DNA of 64,000 nucleotides from Helicobacter cetorum MIT 00-7128 (GTDB lineage: Bacteria; Campylobacterota; Campylobacteria; Campylobacterales; Helicobacteraceae). Both the position numbers and the translations under genes were made by a program. The stretch covers positions 682,001 to 746,000 of the forward strand of contig NC_017737.1 in NCBI RefSeq assembly GCF_000259255.1, in the 5' to 3' direction. The first letter of the stretch is position 1; every line of letters starts with the position of its first letter. Positions 62,966 through 64,000 of the stretch are shown piece by piece. The notes below the pieces were generated by a model. The model was not told the origin of the DNA, made no database searches, and saw only the letters and a program-made list of their open reading frames with translations.

Positions 62966-63637
62966 ATGCGTGTCTTACTTATTGAAAATAATTCTGTTTT
63001 AGGCGATGAAATTGAAAAATGCTTGAATGAGCGTGGCTTTATGGCTGATGCAGTAGAGAATTTAGAAGATTTTGAATACTACATTGGCGTTAGAAATTAT
63101 GATTTAGTCATGGTTAGTGATAAAAATGCCTTTAATTTAGTTTCTAAAATTAAAGAAAGACATTCTTCTACTGTGGTGTTGGTTTCTTCAGATAATCCTA
63201 CAAGCGAAGAAGAGATTAGTGCGTTTGAGCAAGGCGCAGATGATTACATTGCTAAGCCTTATCGTAGCATTAAGGCTCTTGTAGCAAGAATTGAGGCTCG
63301 TTTAAGATTTTGGGGCTCAAATGTCATTGAAATTGAAGATTTGATTATTAGTCCTAATGAGGAAAAGATTGTTTATAAGGGGCGTGAAATTGAAGTTAAA
63401 GGCAAGCCCTTTGAAGTGCTTACGCATTTAGCTAGACATAGAGACCAAATTGTTTCTAAAGAGCAACTTTTAGATGCTATTTGGGAAGAGCCAGAATTAG
63501 TTACTCCAAATGTGATTGAAGTGGCTATCAATCAAATCCGTCAAAAAATGGATAAGCCTCTTAATATCTCCACCGTAGAGACTGTGAGGCGTAGGGGTTA
63601 TCGCTTTTGTTATCCTAAAGGAGGGTGTGAAGAATAG
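62966..63637 (+). CDS. hsrA: Orphan response regulator HsrA
   Basis: 223-residue OmpR-type regulator, essential and without a cognate kinase in H. pylori. Receiver domain (1-118): acidic pocket is degenerate (LLIENNSVLG instead of DD; LVMVSDKN at the phosphoacceptor position), but DDYIAKPYR is kept. Winged-helix domain 125-221: PFEVLTHLARHRDQIVSKEQLLDAIW, RQKMDKPLNISTVETVRRRGYRF. No kinase in the window. Confidence 0.93.
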   Translation: MRVLLIENNSVLGDEIEKCLNERGFMADAVENLEDFEYYIGVRNYDLVMVSDKNAFNLVSKIKERHSSTVVLVSSDNPTSEEEISAFEQGADDYIAKPYRSIKALVARIEARLRFWGSNVIEIEDLIISPNEEKIVYKGREIEVKGKPFEVLTHLARHRDQIVSKEQLLDAIWEEPELVTPNVIEVAINQIRQKMDKPLNISTVETVRRRGYRFCYPKGGCEE

Positions 63638-63638
63638 T

Positions 63639-64000
63639 TTAGCTATGAGCTAAAATTTCTTCTATTTGCTCTTTTATGTCTTTATAATTAAAACTTTCTT
63701 TAAAGCCCTCTATTTTACCCCCACTAGCGTTTTTATGTCCGCCTCCATTAAAGCAAGCCTTGCTTAAAGCACTCACATCGCAATTTCCATTAGCCCTTAA
63801 ACTCACATTTCCTTTAGCATTCACATCTATATAAAAATCAAAGTCGGGGTTTTGCACCAAGAAAAGATTTGCTAAAACGCTAATACCCCCCATAGAATAA
63901 CTTAAAAACCCTTTTTTGTCTTGGTAATAAACACAGCATTCTTCTTTCTTTGTTGATAGTAAGCGCACTTGTGCGTTAGAAGAGATAGTGTCCATAGTTT
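63639..64000 (-). CDS. DHH/DHHA1 phosphoesterase, C-terminal part (NrnA-like)
   Basis: The frame is open to the window edge, so the N-terminus (DHH motifs) is missing. DHHA1 region visible: GNVSLRANGNCDVSALSKAC and CFNGGGHKNASGGKI. Such proteins hydrolyse nanoRNA or 3'-phosphoadenosine 5'-phosphate. Ends 2 bp from the convergent hsrA end. Confidence 0.85.
   Translation of the reverse strand, partial: TMDTISSNAQVRLLSTKKEECCVYYQDKKGFLSYSMGGISVLANLFLVQNPDFDFYIDVNAKGNVSLRANGNCDVSALSKACFNGGGHKNASGGKIEGFKESFNYKDIKEQIEEILAHS

Overview
The window comes from an AT-rich epsilonproteobacterium of the gastric Helicobacter clade. Gene content and long-range order match H. pylori closely: csd4, the FliS co-chaperone, nixA, copA/copP, pssA, ftsH, prmA, cheY1, queA, tatBC, ruvB, panB, minC, lpxC, thrB, infB, rbfA, rimP, hsrA and the sRNA RepG. 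It is not H. pylori itself, because it carries loci I do not know from that species, notably selB plus a tRNA-Sec gene. H. cetorum is my guess; this is recall, not a search result.

Layout. 1-2.4 kb: end of a phosphoribosyltransferase gene and pnp. 2.4-5.1 kb: an accessory minus-strand unit (small protein, Sel1-repeat protein, small membrane protein) headed by a hexanucleotide repeat. 5.2-10.4 kb: atpE, two tRNA-Leu genes, a phase-variable LtaS/MdoB-type sulfatase with an 11-G tract (OFF here), and cstA. 10.5-14.7 kb: a decaying glycan cluster (polysaccharide deacetylase, frameshifted glycosyltransferase, GT2 with an apparent internal deletion, GT4). 14.8-19.2 kb: YceI protein, hemL, two small membrane proteins, selB. 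19.2-30.1 kb: two membrane-anchored Mrr-like nucleases, csd4, FliS co-chaperone, nixA, an AAA-ATPase/TOPRIM pair, an HpaA-like lipoprotein, msbA, and a secreted Hcp-type Sel1 protein. 30.2-41.6 kb: copper export genes, pssA-ftsH-prmA-cheY1, an outer membrane protein, tRNA-Ser, rsmG-queA-tatC-tatB. 41.7-45.5 kb: tRNA-Sec followed by a complete AlwI-type restriction-modification system, inserted between tatB and ruvB. 45.5-58.2 kb: conserved housekeeping run from ruvB to rimP. 58.2-60.9 kb: accessory material where H. pylori has acsA: a (CT)10 contingency repeat, an orphan gene, and a lipoprotein gene split by an in-frame stop. 61-64 kb: metallophosphoesterase, TRL-like lipoprotein, RepG, hsrA, and the end of an nrnA-like gene.

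Themes. (1) Selenocysteine decoding: SelB and tRNA-Sec(UCA) are both present, so UGA recoding should be possible if selA and selD exist elsewhere. (2) Contingency repeats: G11 in the sulfatase, (CT)10 in a leader ORF, five hexamers in a promoter, and A13 upstream of a lipoprotein gene. (3) Defence: a type II R-M system, the AAA/TOPRIM pair and two Mrr-like proteins. (4) Envelope: Csd4, an M23-like peptidase, LpxC, MsbA, glycosyltransferases and several outer membrane proteins. I saw no rRNA, CRISPR array, IS element or prophage.
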